Assembly (NCBI GenBank): GCA_907164885.2
Contig: OU015490.1
Span: forward strand, 98,996,257-99,060,256
Direction of reading: 5' to 3'
Length of the DNA: 64,000 nucleotides
DNA from: Dolomedes plantarius
Taxonomy: Eukaryota; Arthropoda; Arachnida; Araneae; Dolomedidae
This document shows positions 12,201 to 21,809 of this stretch, piece after piece; the stretch's first letter is position 1, and each line of letters opens with the position of its first letter. A program made the translations under genes and the position numbers. The notes beneath the pieces were generated by a model. The model did not search any database and was not told the origin of the DNA. It was given only the letters and a program-made list of their open reading frames with translations.

Positions 12201-12744
12201 TTAATAAATTATTACTATTATTACCTAATTACTCCTAATAAGCTGTTTATCACTGAGTTTTCACTGAAAAATAGTTTAAAAAATCATTTTTGCATTTATT
12301 CGCTCATATCGGCAAATTTTGAATTTATTTGCATCTATTTCGTAAATACGAAAATTATGTATCCCTAGTTATGAAAAATGTATGAAGGTCATTTTAATCT
12401 TTTAATGGGAAAAAAAAATCTTTTCTTATCAGTTGGCAGTGGCAATGCATAAATTTTAAAGTCATTTGTTTCTGTTTATTCTAGTCATTCGCTTCTAAAT
12501 ATATATATATATATTTTTTTTTCCTTTACCAGTTATAAGAACAAAACTGGCCCGAGCTAAAATGGATGAACTGCAACAGCGTGTTCTTGTTAGTTCTACC
12601 ATGCACAGAACATTTGGAAGACCACAGTGGCAACAGCTAAGAGAAATTTTGACTGTGCGACAAAGAGAGTTAACTCAAGTGCAGTCACACTTACATGCTG
12701 TTATTAGAGAAAACTTAGAAAGTGTAACTGCTGTACAAGGCTAA
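2220..12744 (+). CDS. EIF3M: EIF3M, eukaryotic translation initiation factor 3 subunit M (C-terminal 238 residues, five exons)
   Basis: eIF3m is a PCI-domain subunit of the cytoplasmic eIF3 complex, which binds the 40S ribosome during translation initiation. Coding exons are 2220-2314, 4609-4692, 6932-7113, 9658-9801 and 12533-12744. All four introns are GT..AG and the frame runs unbroken for 238 codons to TAA. Recognisable stretches include [52 protein letters not shown] and [14 protein letters not shown], which closely follow animal eIF3m in order. The family is about 370-390 residues, so roughly the first third lies to the left of this window. The introns (2.2-2.7 kb) are loaded with small transposons but no exon is disrupted. 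No lesion is visible, so I consider it a live housekeeping gene. Confidence 0.95.
2609..2656. repeat. Poly-C run followed by (AAAT)n microsatellite
   Basis: A run of about 18-20 C leads directly into A-rich DNA and about six AAAT repeats, inside an EIF3M intron. Confidence 0.85.
3293..4034 (+). mobile_element. Tigger/pogo-like non-autonomous DNA transposon, copy 2
   Basis: Both ends are intact: TA|CAGTACAACCTCCCAAATC on the left and its inverted counterpart ending GTTGTACTG|TA on the right, giving a TA target duplication. The inner 63-codon ORF (3516-3707) matches copy 1 in sense, with [20 protein letters not shown] and VNNKGYDDS, and is broken by stops on either side. The element is 742 bp against 706 bp for copy 1. 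It is a deletion derivative retaining only a transposase tail. Confidence 0.75.
4609..4692 (+). CDS. EIF3M: EIF3M exon
   Basis: Acceptor ACTTTTAG and donor AA|gtatgt bound an 84-nt exon encoding [18 protein letters not shown] and [10 protein letters not shown], one of the best conserved parts of eIF3m. Confidence 0.95.
4753..5269. mobile_element. hAT-type miniature element
   Basis: The left end CAGTGGTTTCCAACGGTGG and the right end GAGTTGAGAACTACTG are inverted and of the hAT CAGTGGTTCTCAA type. The 8-bp flanks are ATTTAGTG (4745-4752) and GTTTAGTG (5270-5277), 7 of 8 identical. A second internal GGTCCACAGGC sits near each end. No transposase is encoded. A G run (about 5196-5207) lies inside. 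Confidence 0.8.
5512..6060 (+). mobile_element. Non-autonomous Helitron (degenerate 3' end)
   Basis: It starts A|TCTATATAAATAAAAGAAAC and ends with a GC-rich hairpin (GGGCGAAGCCC) and GGTTAG|T, a decayed form of the CTAG|T terminus typical of Helitrons. There is no target duplication, as expected. The interior is AT-rich with no Rep/helicase coding. It resembles the element at 34688-35271 in layout and in the phrase ATGTTACATATTT. Confidence 0.6.
6515..6813 (-). mobile_element. tRNA-derived SINE
   Basis: On the - strand the head carries a good RNA polymerase III A box (TGGCCCAGTTGG, 6792-6803) and B box (GGTTCGAGGC, 6749-6758) at tRNA spacing. The 3' body contains ATGCTGGTCCACCTATACGG, a segment also present in the SINE at 14998-15150. 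A real tRNA is ruled out because there is no matching acceptor stem. An AT-dinucleotide repeat lies just to the left (6257-6282). Confidence 0.75.
6932..7113 (+). CDS. EIF3M: EIF3M exon (PCI domain)
   Basis: Acceptor ATCATTTTAG and donor TTG|gtaaga bound a 182-nt exon. It contains [20 protein letters not shown] and [15 protein letters not shown], near-invariant in animal eIF3m, and leads into the PCI domain. Confidence 0.96.
7242..7940 (+). mobile_element. Non-autonomous Helitron
   Basis: It begins A|TCTATATATGTAAAAC, continues with a GACT repeat and a CACAGACCAAACTGCTGGAC block of the kind seen near Helitron left ends in arthropods, and ends ATTCAGCTAG|T. A hairpin (TCCAT..ATGGA, 7912-7929) sits just before the end. 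A 34-bp segment (CATACATTGAC..TTTGAA) occurs twice near the right end (about 7769 and 7878). No ORF. Confidence 0.75.
7941..9657. other. EIF3M intron; unidentified repeat near 8880-9350
   Basis: Mostly featureless AT-rich intron. Between about 9067 and 9345 a 52-bp segment (GCATT-ATGGTG-C-TTGAG) occurs twice in direct orientation about 225 bp apart, flanking CCTGATGACGAGACC, a phrase reminiscent of retroelement 3' regions. I cannot assign it to a family. Confidence 0.4.
9658..9801 (+). CDS. EIF3M: EIF3M exon
   Basis: Acceptor TTTATAG and donor ATTGATG|gtaaat bound a 144-nt exon encoding [20 protein letters not shown] and [12 protein letters not shown], matching the PCI/winged-helix part of eIF3m. 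The final G joins TT of the last exon to form Val. Confidence 0.95.
10292..10465 (+). pseudogene. PIF/Harbinger (HARBI1-like) transposase, N-terminal exon
   Basis: The reading frame gives [20 protein letters not shown] and later [14 protein letters not shown], the typical N-terminus of DDE_Tnp_4 transposases (helix-turn-helix region before the catalytic core). It ends at a plausible splice donor CTTCAG|gtaagc. The catalytic DDE domain is not found downstream, so the gene is truncated and inactive. Confidence 0.75.
10765..10932 (-). pseudogene. MADF/Myb-like protein of a Harbinger element
   Basis: Starting at ATG (10930-10932, - strand) the 56 codons read [20 protein letters not shown], then LIHLYEK, an in-frame stop, and [13 protein letters not shown]. 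The EWTDEEV..LIHLYE..LWNVKH..YRN pattern is that of MADF domains, the DNA-binding partner protein of PIF/Harbinger transposases. It is short and interrupted, hence a pseudogene. Confidence 0.7.
11460..11512. repeat. Homopolymer palindrome C-A-T-G
   Basis: A run of C (about 13) is followed by about 12 A, 6 T and about 18 G, so the segment folds back on itself perfectly. It is the most extreme low-complexity palindrome in the window. Confidence 0.8.
11602..12367. mobile_element. hAT miniature element
   Basis: The termini TAGGGATAC and GTATCCCTA are perfect inverted repeats flanked by identical 8-bp duplications GTTATGAA (11594-11601 and 12368-12375). Homology of the ends extends imperfectly (GTAAATTTTGC against GCAAATTTTGAA). 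A 67-codon - strand ORF (11855-12058, with [20 protein letters not shown]) could be a transposase scrap, but I cannot confirm it. Confidence 0.85.
12533..12744 (+). CDS. EIF3M: EIF3M last coding exon
   Basis: Acceptor TTTACCAG is followed by 212 nt ending TAA (12742-12744). It encodes [20 protein letters not shown], then [16 protein letters not shown], the conserved winged-helix end of eIF3m, and finishes with a lysine-poor variable tail. Confidence 0.96.
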
Positions 12745-12747
12745 TCA

Positions 12748-12938
12748 AATAAATCGTTTGAAATTTGTTTTATATTTAGTCTTTATATATAATTATCATG
12801 GGTGTTCTCAAATGTTTCAACTTCGTGCTTTTGTGTCTTTGTGGGGGGGGGGGGGGGGAATAGAAATCCTAATATTTTTCTTAGCTTGTTATGTAAATAC
12901 CTGTACACTAACTTCTCTTAAAATGTCCCTAAAATAAA
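12748..12938 (+). promoter_or_regulatory. EIF3M: EIF3M 3' UTR with poly(A) signals
   Basis: AATAAA occurs 3 nt after the stop (12748-12753), probably too close to act, and again at 12933-12938 in a run of AATAAA-like motifs. A poly-G run (about 12842-12858) lies between. The second cluster is the likelier cleavage signal. Confidence 0.6.
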
Positions 12939-12939
12939 G

Positions 12940-13494
12940 TAAATAAACAAATTTCTTTTATGTCACAGTTTCTTATTTAAAGTTCCGAATTTTCTTCTGA
13001 TACAATTTAATTTTTCTATTACTAATATTATATATGTATTTCTAATAGATTATAGTTACTCTATATTATTGTAAATTGATATTTAGTGCAGAAAATGATG
13101 TATTTCCAGTTTTCTTTGTCCTTAGAAACATATGAACTTTTTTTACTTGTTATTAGATAATTTGTATTAGCTCCCCTTCTATATTGAAATTAATTTATTT
13201 TAGCCAATGCTATGTACTTCAGAAACAGAGTGAGGTGAAAATCAGTTCAACCAGGTGCTGGCATTTGGTACCATAGTCTAGATGAGTCCCATTATTGGCA
13301 TGGATGTTTGTAGCCATTCAAAATTGTCCCATTCTAGTTAGCCCCTATTAGCAAAAAATGACTGTAACCCTCTTAATCAACCAAATCGAAAATCAGTTCA
13401 CCTTAAAAAAAATTTGTATATAAGTATTCTTTACTTTTGGATAAATTGAAAATATGAGAGGTTCAAACACAGTACTTATTGATATACAGTAATA
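12940..13494. other. Intergenic DNA, nothing recognised
   Basis: AT-rich sequence following EIF3M with no ORF or repeat I can place. It marks the start of the transposon-only interval. Confidence 0.5.
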
Positions 13495-13830
13495 CAGTAG
13501 TACCTCGGTACTCGTCATTAATTGGTTCCAGAAGACATGACGAGTACCGATATAACTTATCCCATAAAGGATAATGTAGGCTGAAATAATCCGTTCTTGA
13601 ACCCCCAAAATTTCACATTTTATTTGGCGATTTATAAATAGATGGGATTGTTTTTTGATATAAAATCTCAAAACTTGAGACATAAAAAAAATACAATAAA
13701 TAGATAAAATAAAATTTAATTTAACTTCATTTAACCTGTACTGAGAGGAGTTCATGACCTAATGGGATTGTGGTGAGAGGCTTTTAATTAGAAAGGGAAG
13801 TCCCCTTCCGGTAAAACAAGTACTCGAAAA
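13495..13830. mobile_element. Tigger/pogo-like end fragment
   Basis: TA|CAGTAGTACCTCGGTACTCG is a classic pogo-type left terminus. Twelve-bp arms CGGTACTCGTCA (13506-13517) and TGACGAGTACCG (13538-13549) form a subterminal hairpin. The right terminus is not clear; AAGTACTCGAAAA near 13820 may be its remains. Confidence 0.5.
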
Positions 13831-13938
13831 TTGTCTTTTCTGTCTACCACTGAACCCTGTTGTAGGCTTAGAGTTAGGAAGTTTCACTACAAACTATCAA
13901 GAGAAACTTTGTTCTGCATACATTTCAAAACATTTTAA

Positions 13939-14740
13939 CACTAGAACTGCGGAGCGGGTCAATTTGACCCAAAACGATGTTTAATTTATCACCACGCTAA
14001 AACTACCGATTGAAAAAAAAATTCATTTTATGACTTTTAATAATTTAAGGTGAACAACAATTTACCAAATTTAAAGATTCTTAGCATAAATAATTTTCCG
14101 ATTACTAACACTTATACCTAGAACTGCGGAGTGGGTCAATTTGACCTGTAAGAAATGTTAATGCACAAATGACGAAAAACAGATGCATTTTCTCGGAAGT
14201 AACTGTAAAGTACTTCTACCCCACCCTTGAATTCCTGAAATGGATTGTACCAGAAGGGGGAATAGTGAAAGTTCTCAATCAAGGTCATTATATTAGGTTT
14301 AAAGCGCGAACTACGTTCGAATGCAGTGAAAAATTACAGTGAATATTTAGAAGACGTTTTGAAGTTGTTTTTATTCTGTAATTTGTATATGTATAAAAAG
14401 ATGTCACGCCGCCGTATTCTTACTGTTCAGGAAACTTTACTATATTTAAAACAATTATCTGAAAATGATTTATAAGGTGTTTCTATTTTGAGTAGTGAGG
14501 ATGAATACCTGCCTGCTAATAAAGAAAATTTGTATTCGGATAAAGAAAATGAAAGTGAAGATGACTCTGGCAGTGCTCTAACAATAGCTGGTCCTTCTCA
14601 TAGCAATAATGATAATTTATCTGATAAAAAAGAAAAATCAAACATTCCAAGAAAAGATGCACACATGCAAAGAAATTTGAAAAAGAAATCGACAATAACG
14701 TTCAAAGTTCAATAATGTTCAAATTAGGGTTTAAGATAAC
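13939..14740 (+). mobile_element. piggyBac-like element remnant
   Basis: A TTAA (13935-13938) is followed by CACTAGAACTGCGGAGCGGG and TCAATTTGACCC, matching piggyBac target preference and the CCTAGAA-type terminus. A second direct copy of the terminus (CTAGAACTGCGGAGTGGG) lies subterminally at about 14118-14145. A transposase N-terminus follows. No right end with TTAA was found, so the element is truncated. Confidence 0.7.
14401..14715 (+). pseudogene. piggyBac-like transposase, N-terminal fragment
   Basis: From ATG at 14401 the frame reads MSRRRILTVQETLLYLKQLS, meets a TAA at 14473-14475, then continues in the same frame with SSEDEYLPANKEN and a long acidic stretch (NESEDDSGS). An acidic S/E/D-rich N-terminus with a Y-[IL]-P motif is typical of piggyBac transposases. 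The DDD catalytic domain and cysteine-rich C-terminus are absent. Confidence 0.6.
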
Positions 14741-14997
14741 GTGAACAATCATCACTCGCTGAGATCTAACTGAAACTGACGCGGCACTTAACTATAAACT
14801 CCATGGTCTTGGCTCTTGACCAACAAAGAGATTTTTATATCTAAACTTGCGCTTCCATTGGAAACACCACCGCACTATGATGACATGTCTAAAGTTAAGT
14901 AATAAGATATTTATCTGTGGTAATAACGTTTTTTTTTTTTTTGGTCAATGTGGAGGCACTTGTCGCGAAGACATTCGCCTATAATTTACCACAGTTT

Positions 14998-15150
14998 TTG
15001 CTGGCCATTTTATTATGGGGGCGCCATATAGGCGGACCAGCATTGCCCCCTATGAAGGGACGACACAAGCGGAGGCATTTTAGTGGCGCTTCGTCAGGAT
15101 TCGATCTCAGCACCGAAAACCAGCTCGCTGTACCACACGGCCGTGGTGAT
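14998..15150 (-). mobile_element. tRNA-derived SINE
   Basis: On - the A box TGGTACAGCGAGCTGG (15120-15135) and B box GATCGAATCC (15097-15106) have tRNA spacing, followed by CAATGCTGGTCCGCCTATAT, which is shared with the SINE at 6515-6813. The heads of the two copies differ while the central body is common. Confidence 0.65.
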
Positions 15151-15165
15151 AACGTTTATGCGTGA

Positions 15166-15727
15166 CATTTTTTTCCCATGTTTTTATTAACTCGCTTTCT
15201 TGTTTGAGTGTTTGTCCGGTACAAATCTTGCAATCGATTTTTAACTAACTTCCCGACTAGCTAGACATTTTAAACTTTTAGAGTAGATCAGAAAACGATG
15301 ACAATGCATTATTTTAATACTTTTAGCCATCTTTAAGCAGTATTGAATTCATTTTCAGTTAATTTTTTTTTGTAGAATGGTGCAACCATCCTTCGGCCGG
15401 GACGGAAACGAAAAGTTATACGCAAGTTAACTTCCAATTCTCGAGCTTAAGAATTGATTACGCATTTGATACCTCTTTATTACGAATTTTATCATTTTCT
15501 TTCAAGTTGATGGGATAATTCATCAAAAAAATTTTTTAAATGTATTTATTAATACATAGAATTGTTAAGTTTATATGATTCAACAGAAAATTTAAAAACA
15601 TGATATATAAAAAGTTGTTTTTATCTTGTAATTATTATGCTTTTATTTTAAGTGCCTATTACGCGAAACGGATCAGCCTGCTTTGCTGTTTTGAATGTCT
15701 TGTTTCGTTATAATTTAATACCCATAA
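15166..15727. other. Non-coding, possibly the 5' part of the hAT element that follows
   Basis: No ORF or repeat recognised. It immediately precedes the hAT transposase start and may include its left terminus, which I could not identify. Confidence 0.35.
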
Positions 15728-17618
15728 TGGCAGGAGTTTCATCAAACGGCAAACGAAAATTGTCTGATGAAAAGAGATTTTCAAGACAATTGGGAAGAAG
15801 AATATTTCGTTGTTGAAAATAAAAATCATATGGTCACATGCATGATCTGTCGGGAGAATGTTATATTAAAAAATCTAACATTGTTCGTCATTATACTACG
15901 AAACACAAAGCTTTTAATGACACTTCTTGCGGCTCTTGGATAAGAAGTGAAAAGTTAACTTTTGTCAAGAAATCATTGAAACAAGAACAAAATATTCTAT
16001 CAGTGGCGATTTCACAAGATTCATCGGTGACTAGAGCGTCGTGTGAAATTTGCTACATACTTGGAAAATATATGAAACCATTTACTGACGCAGAGGTCGT
16101 GAAGGAATGCTTTCTCAGTGCTTCCAATGTATTATTTGATAAATTTAGCAATAAAAACCAAATAATAACTCAAATAAAAAACATGCAGCTTTCTGATTCT
16201 ACCTGCGCTAGACGCATTGAAGATATTTCAACATACGTTTTCAATCGCATCTTAGAAGACTTGACAAACTGTAAATATTTCAGTTTGGCTTTCGATTCTA
16301 GCACCGATATTTCAGTGACATCGCAATGTTCCGTTTTGTTAGATTCTGTACTGAACAAAATATTAATCACGAAGATTTTTTGAAATTTCTTCCTATGAAA
16401 AATCAAACCAGAGGCACGGACTATCTCGATAATATTAGTACATTCCTGGAGAACAATCATATTGATATAAAAAAATTAGTTTGTATTTGCACGGATGAAT
16501 GTCTTTCAATGACCAGATCTGAAAAGGGATTTGTTGCATTATTGCACCTATTGAAAAGGATTTGTTGCACCTATTGAATAAGAAATACAATTTAACAAAT
16601 CGCTTGTCTTTTCACTGTATCATACAAAGAGAACTTAGCAGCAAGTATCTCTATTTGCGAAATAGATGCCTTAATGAAGACCGTAATAAATATAGTGAAT
16701 TATATCCGAGCACAAGAATTGAACCACAGAAAATTTAAAATTCTTTTAGAAGAATTAAACAGTAATTATAGCGACGTCCTTTTACATACCTCAGTGAGAT
16801 GGCTAAGCTGAGGAAAAGTTCTTGTGCGATTTTTTTCTTTAAAACAAGAAATTATTTTGTTTTTAGAGCAAAACAACAAAATTTACAGCGAAGTTAATAA
16901 TGATGGATGGTGGTGTCTTTGTAGCTTTTCTATGCGACATCACAGAAAAACTTAGCTTAATCATGGGTTACAGGGTGAAAATAAAATCATTTCGCAATTG
17001 GCGAGTAAAGTATTTGCTTTTGAAGAAAAATTAAGCATCTATCACGAAGAAATAAAGAACCAAGTATTGCTTAACTGTCCAACCGTAACAAAAGCTAAAC
17101 AAGATAAAATGAATATTTCCCAAAAGAACTATGAGATATTTTAAAATTATTTATCTGCCTTAGCCAAGGAATTGAAGACAAGGTTTCAGGACATACATTG
17201 TATCAAGAATTGTTTGTTGCTTATAGAAAATCCCTGGCACCTAGAAACAGCAACTATAACACAATTAGCTGAATTCGGATATGATTATGTAAGTTATTTG
17301 ATGAATTTATCGAGTTTAAGAATGATACTACTCTGAAAGCTATTTTTAAAAAAAGAGAGAGTACATAGATTTTTGGAAATTAGTCCCTGAAAAATATAAA
17401 GTGTACAAAATTGTGCCTTTCTGTTGCTCACCTTATTCGCATCAACGTATCTTTGTGAATCATCCTATTCTAAAATGAAATATGCGAAAAACGTATTCAG
17501 GAATCGACTTTGATTCTCACTTTGGAGACGTATTGAGGCTAGCATGTAGCAATTAGAAACCCGATTTGTCTGATATAGTAAAAAAATGTTTTCAGTATCA
17601 AAAATCACACTAATTTTT
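15728..17618 (+). pseudogene. hAT superfamily transposase (ZBED/GTF2IRD2-like), multiply broken
   Basis: Opening at ATGGCAGGAGTTTCATC, the sequence encodes a lysine-rich start, then after a frameshift EEEYFVVENKNHMVTCMICR with NIVRHYTTKH, a BED-type C2H2 zinc finger. Next come LGKYMKPFTDAEVVKECFL and FSLAFDSSTDISVTSQC, the hAT catalytic region containing the first acidic residue. Near 17420-17570, SSYSKMKYAKNVFRNRL and FGDVLRLACS are the C-terminal hAT dimerisation segment. At least three frameshifts (about 15770, 16330, 16550) and several stops separate these blocks. Full length would be about 600 residues. Termini and target duplication were not found. Confidence 0.8.
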
Positions 17619-17857
17619 AAACAAACAATTTGAAGAAAGTTTAATTTTGAGTTTTTTTTTTTTTTTAAATTATATGTATTTTGAAGTACACAAATATGAT
17701 GAAAAAAATCATATTGGGAAATACGCTGTTGTTAATGTTTGAGCTAGTATTGATTGGTATGATGATAAATAATAAGTACTGTTATTCTGTTTTAATTTTA
17801 GAAAATATTTGTTGATTTATCAGGTGGTGTGCATCCTTATCTTTAATCAAACGGAGT

Positions 17858-18650
17858 TCAACCAATAACGTTTTTCCCTATAAGGATTTTTTTCGTCATA
17901 TCACTATAACGTTGCGGCTCTTTCAATTTGGAAATTTTGTGAATGCGCCCCGAGGCAAAAAAAGGTTGAGTATGGCTGTTGTAGAGGATGGAGGGGTTCT
18001 TAGTGAAGAGAATGGCAGCACACTTGGAAGTGTTAACCTTGATACACCAGCAGGTAAGCCAGTGTTCATAAAGCTTAAGATATTTTTGGACAGTACTAAA
18101 CACATTGGAAGCAAGTCTGTGATGGGATATGATGGCCGTATCGTCAGCATAGAGTGCTAAATTGATACCAGGGGAGGTTGGGAGGTCGTTAATATACATG
18201 TTAAAGATTTAAGGCCCGAACAAGCTTCCCTGAGGAACTCCTGCAAGAATACGCCGGGGAGAATATAAATTGGTGTTTACTCGAACTGAGAAAGTGCGGT
18301 CCGAGAGAGAGTTATTGGGAATTTTGATTAGTTGAGGAGGAAGATTAAGGTTAATTAGTTTGTAGATTAAACCCTCGTACCAAATTCTTTCAATTCAAGG
18401 CTTTCGTAATATCCACGAAGATGGCACAGGAAAAATGTTTCTTAGCAGCCGCACTATGAATGAATTCGACCACCCGGAGCAATTGATGTTGACGACTCCG
18501 AAAGCCTAATTGCTCCGGACAGACGACGTCATTCACACTGTAGAAATCATCCAAACGCTTAATTAGAACAAATTCGTAGATCTTGAAAAGTCCCGACAGA
18601 AGGCTGATGGGTCTTTAATTAGCAGGGTTAGTGAGGTCATGACCAGGTTT
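17858..18650 (-). pseudogene. Jockey LINE reverse transcriptase fragment
   Basis: Blocks visible are a PISLL motif near 18610, GFR..HQLLRVVEFIHSAA near 18470, and MYINDLPTSPGINLALYADD followed by TAIIS (18199-18120) with the YADD catalytic box. After a frameshift near 17930 the thumb region is lost. Stops lie between blocks. Confidence 0.75.
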
Positions 18651-18959
18651 ATGAATTGGAACAACAATATCATTTTTCCCAGTTAGTGGGAAAGTGGTTA
18701 AGTTCAAAAGGTTATTGATTAGGAAACAGATAAAAATAATTATGTTAAGAGGGAGGTTCTTAAGCATTAGAGAAGCATTAAGTCTTAAGCATTAAGTAGA
18801 ATCCGTACCCGGCGATTTATTTTTCCTAAGCTTAGAGATATAAGTTAAAATTTCAGATGGGCAGGTGGGTGATAAAGAATTTTAAGGAGATACTCTTCAA
18901 CAAAGGGAATAACCATTGTTCCTTATTAAAGGATCGCTGGTTGTGGAATTATCCACCTC

Positions 18960-19140
18960 GAAACAAAAAAGAATGGGCTGAGTTGATATTTTAAATCATT
19001 TTATTACGAACAATTTTGATCTCCCAAATGGAGACTAATTCCCTACAAACTGCTCTTTAAGAGCGAATTCTAACGACAAGCTGAGCCACGAACGATTCCG
19101 AGAGAACGAACGCCCGCGCACAGAAGGAAAACCTTATATA
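18960..19140 (-). promoter_or_regulatory. Possible solo-LTR-like insertion with TATA and poly(A) signals
   Basis: On the - strand TGTATATAAGG is followed about 100 nt later by AATAAAATG, the order expected in an LTR (promoter then polyadenylation). The surrounding LINE coding does not continue through it. No target duplication or partner LTR was found. Confidence 0.3.
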
Positions 19141-19680
19141 CAGTTCTCGGCGGTTAAAGTGAAGTTCGCAGTGGCGTGAACAACTGTATTAGAGGTTTTG
19201 GGGTAAAAGATTTCATGATTTGGTTGGAATTGATGGCTGAGACTGTCAGCAATAAGCTCGGCCTTTTGAATGTTGTTAATGGCCACCATATCAGGTCCTT
19301 TAAGGGACGGAATATAACTTTCAGTTTTACGAATGCGAGCGGTCGCTTGCAAAATACTATTATCAGAGATGGTAAGGGATTTGACGAAATTATTCCAACG
19401 ATTGTTAGTACAGATCCTAATCTCTCTACGGACAAGGGCCTGTAATCTTTTGAAGCTAGTTTTAATATTAGGATCGCGGGACGTTTGCCAACATTTCCTA
19501 ACATAATTTCACTCTCTGATCAAGTTCCTGATATGCTCAGGTAGCCTGTAGTAGTCAAAAGTCGGTGTAGGGTTTGGAAGCTTCGGCAAAAGCGGTGAGA
19601 AGATCACTGAGTTGGCCAACAGTGTAATCAGCTTCCGCATTGGTCCTCATCGGCCAATCAGGAACGCCTTTTCAAGAGAG

Positions 19681-20313
19681 TCAGTGATGGTAGTTTTCCC
19701 AGTTGAGTCGAAGCCGGATGTTATGATTTTGAGCACACGTGGCTACATCAAAGTCGAGCCCAACAGGCAAATGATCAGACGATAGGTCCTGACTAACGTT
19801 AATTTTATGGGGGTAAGGGAAATTGCGGATGATAGAAAGATCTATGGTAGAAGGATTAAGTCCAAAATAACGAGTAGGTTGATTTGGGGCGATCACCTGG
19901 GCAAAATTGGCGTTGACCCATTTTCTTAAGAGGGCACCACGGTGGGTAATACTTCTACAACCCCAGGAGTAGTGATGAGCATTAAAGTCACCAGCCATGA
20001 TAAAATTGGGGCAGTTTTTGGCAAGTGAATTTTAGTCAGAGGTTAGTAAATGATTGATTGCACGAGGTTTGACATAAATGGAAATGATGCGAAGACAGAG
20101 AATTTCTAGAAGTTTAAATTCAACAATGGTAGCTTCGCAAGCAATGAGGGGTGGGGTGGGGATTCTGGAGTGATCAATGGAACGCTTGATGTAAATAGCG
20201 ATGCCGCCTTGGGAATAACTAGTGGAACTATGAGGCCTGTCGTCATTGTAGAGTTCATAGTTCGTAATCTGAGGATTACCCTGGGAAAGGTGAGTCTCAT
20301 TGACTAAGGACAC
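19681..20313 (-). pseudogene. Jockey LINE apurinic-like endonuclease
   Basis: VNETHLSQGNPQITNYELY contains the catalytic E of the exonuclease/endonuclease/phosphatase fold, GGIAIYIKRSIDH follows, and MAGDFNAHHYSWGCRS holds the catalytic DFN. The final SSDHLPVGLDF carries the SDH active site. A frameshift at about 20030 divides the domain. Confidence 0.8.
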
Positions 20314-20400
20314 GTCGAAATTGTTATTAGGAACAAACTGCTGAACCTTAGCAATTCGCGAGCGAAGTCCGTTGGCATTGAAGAAGCTAACAGAGAGAGT

Positions 20401-21003
20401 TCAAGTTATAGGACGGGAATGCGAAAAACAAGAAAAAACGGCAGGACGGCAGGTAGCGCTGGAGTGAAAAAAGTTCTGACAATTAAAACATTGGCTGGGG
20501 CCCTTCATGTCTCTGTAACGTTCTATATTAATCCCAGTACCTGCGTATTCTGTGAAGTTATAAATTCTGGCGACACCATCGGTTCTTGCCACTTGAACAT
20601 AAAATAGTGGCATAGGAATTCGTCTACTCTTAGGGCCCTTGAACATAGGGGTAACCTTGATGTCATAGAAGCCCTCAAGCTCGAGCCATTTGCCAATTTG
20701 AAAGGGGTCGGTACATGCCGGCATTTCTTTTATGACAACCTTGAAAGATTTTTCCTCCTCTAGTAAGTAGGATTTAATTTCAATTTTGTGGTTAAGGAGG
20801 TAATTAGTTAAACCATGGAATTCGCCAGCATCATAAACTGAAAGACGAAGGAAGCGACCCTTCATCACAGAATAGAGCAAAGGTGCCACATTTTCGCAGA
20901 TTTTGAGTTGTTTGAACCAGAGTTTATCTGGGATAATGAAAACGTGAGGGGGTTTCTTAACCTTAGGAGCACGCTCAGTTTCCTGAGTGTCCATAGCTGA
21001 CAT
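20401..21003 (-). pseudogene. Jockey LINE ORF1 (gag-like) main part
   Basis: A 200-codon ORF with KKPPHVFIIPDKLWFKQLK and GRFLRLSVYDAGEFHGLTN leads to a zinc knuckle CFNCQNFFHSSATC; the later knuckles are lost by frameshift. PPHVFI.. and DMKGPSQCFNCQ are typical of jockey-type gag proteins that bind the element RNA. Confidence 0.75.
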
Positions 21004-21451
21004 GTTGACAAGATCAGGATCAATAACGATTGGAACATTGTCCCGGACTCTAATACTAATACCGGGTACGTTAGGTTTTCTAGAAAGTTAGTTCAGAGGT
21101 ATTGGAAGGCAAGAGAACTAATGGCATCATACCCAATCTTCTGGACATTGAAATAAATAAATAAAAAGGTTTTCTAGAAATTCTAAAAGTATGTCTAACA
21201 GGTACTTGCTGGAAAAGGAGATCCCCCCTCGGGCAGCTTTTGAGTTTTCGTCGGTCGAATGTATTCCTGACCTCTTCTGCGACGCAGCTGCTCTAGAAGT
21301 ATTAAGAGATCTCTCATTAAGAATCTAGTCAAGGAAAGGAACAAGTGAGTAAAGTTCACCTTCAACGGCTTTCATCTTGCCCATGGTATCACAGTTGACA
21401 TCGGATTGGTGGTTTACAGCTGAGTAAAGCTCGTTGGAAACAGATAGTGCC

Positions 21452-21751
21452 CTATTGCCATTCAGCAGAGTTACGGTATCGTTGAATCGTTTCGGTGCTC
21501 AGTGAGGTGAGCTGGTTGTGATCCAGGTTCAGGAGAACTTGAAATGGTTTAATTCCAGGTGGGGTGACATCGACCCTTACGACAGGCTTCACATGATGAG
21601 AAGTACCGGCCCTTGCGTCCGGCATCGATTGAGTAGAACCGGTCCTTGCGTCCGGCATCGGTGGAGAAGAACCGACTCTTACGTCCGGCATCGATTGGGA
21701 AATACCGTCCCTTACGTCCGGCTCCGCTGGAGCGCTCATCGGTACATCCAC
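21452..21751 (-). pseudogene. Jockey LINE ORF1 N-terminal region with tandem repeats
   Basis: A 99-codon ORF contains four degenerate copies of a 17-residue motif (SMPDVRVGSS, SMPDARTGST, SMPDARAGTS), encoded by a 51-bp tandem repeat at about 21600-21735. It lies directly upstream of the main ORF1 and is probably its disordered N-terminus. Confidence 0.5.
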
Positions 21752-21809
21752 ACTGTTCAGCGACTTGGCTGAAAGGTTCTATTTGAAACTTGACAACATA
21801 TGATGGCGC

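Larger units (their letters stand above)
17850..21780 (-). mobile_element. Jockey-type LINE, degraded copy A
   Basis: Read on the - strand, gag-like ORF1 (21751-20401), an endonuclease (about 20390-19680) and reverse transcriptase (about 18650-17858) occur in the right order for a jockey-clade non-LTR retrotransposon. All parts are interrupted. The 3' end is missing: similarity stops shortly after the YADD region. A stretch at about 18960-19140 between endonuclease and RT looks like a foreign insertion. It is distinct from, but related to, the copy at 29953-34175. Confidence 0.8.

Noticed and set aside
17912..18160. 82-codon + open frame
   Set aside because: It lies antisense to the LINE RT with its YADD motif on the - strand.
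18960..19140. Firm call of a solo LTR
   Set aside because: TATA and AATAAA order is suggestive, but no target duplication or second copy is visible, so it is kept only at low confidence.
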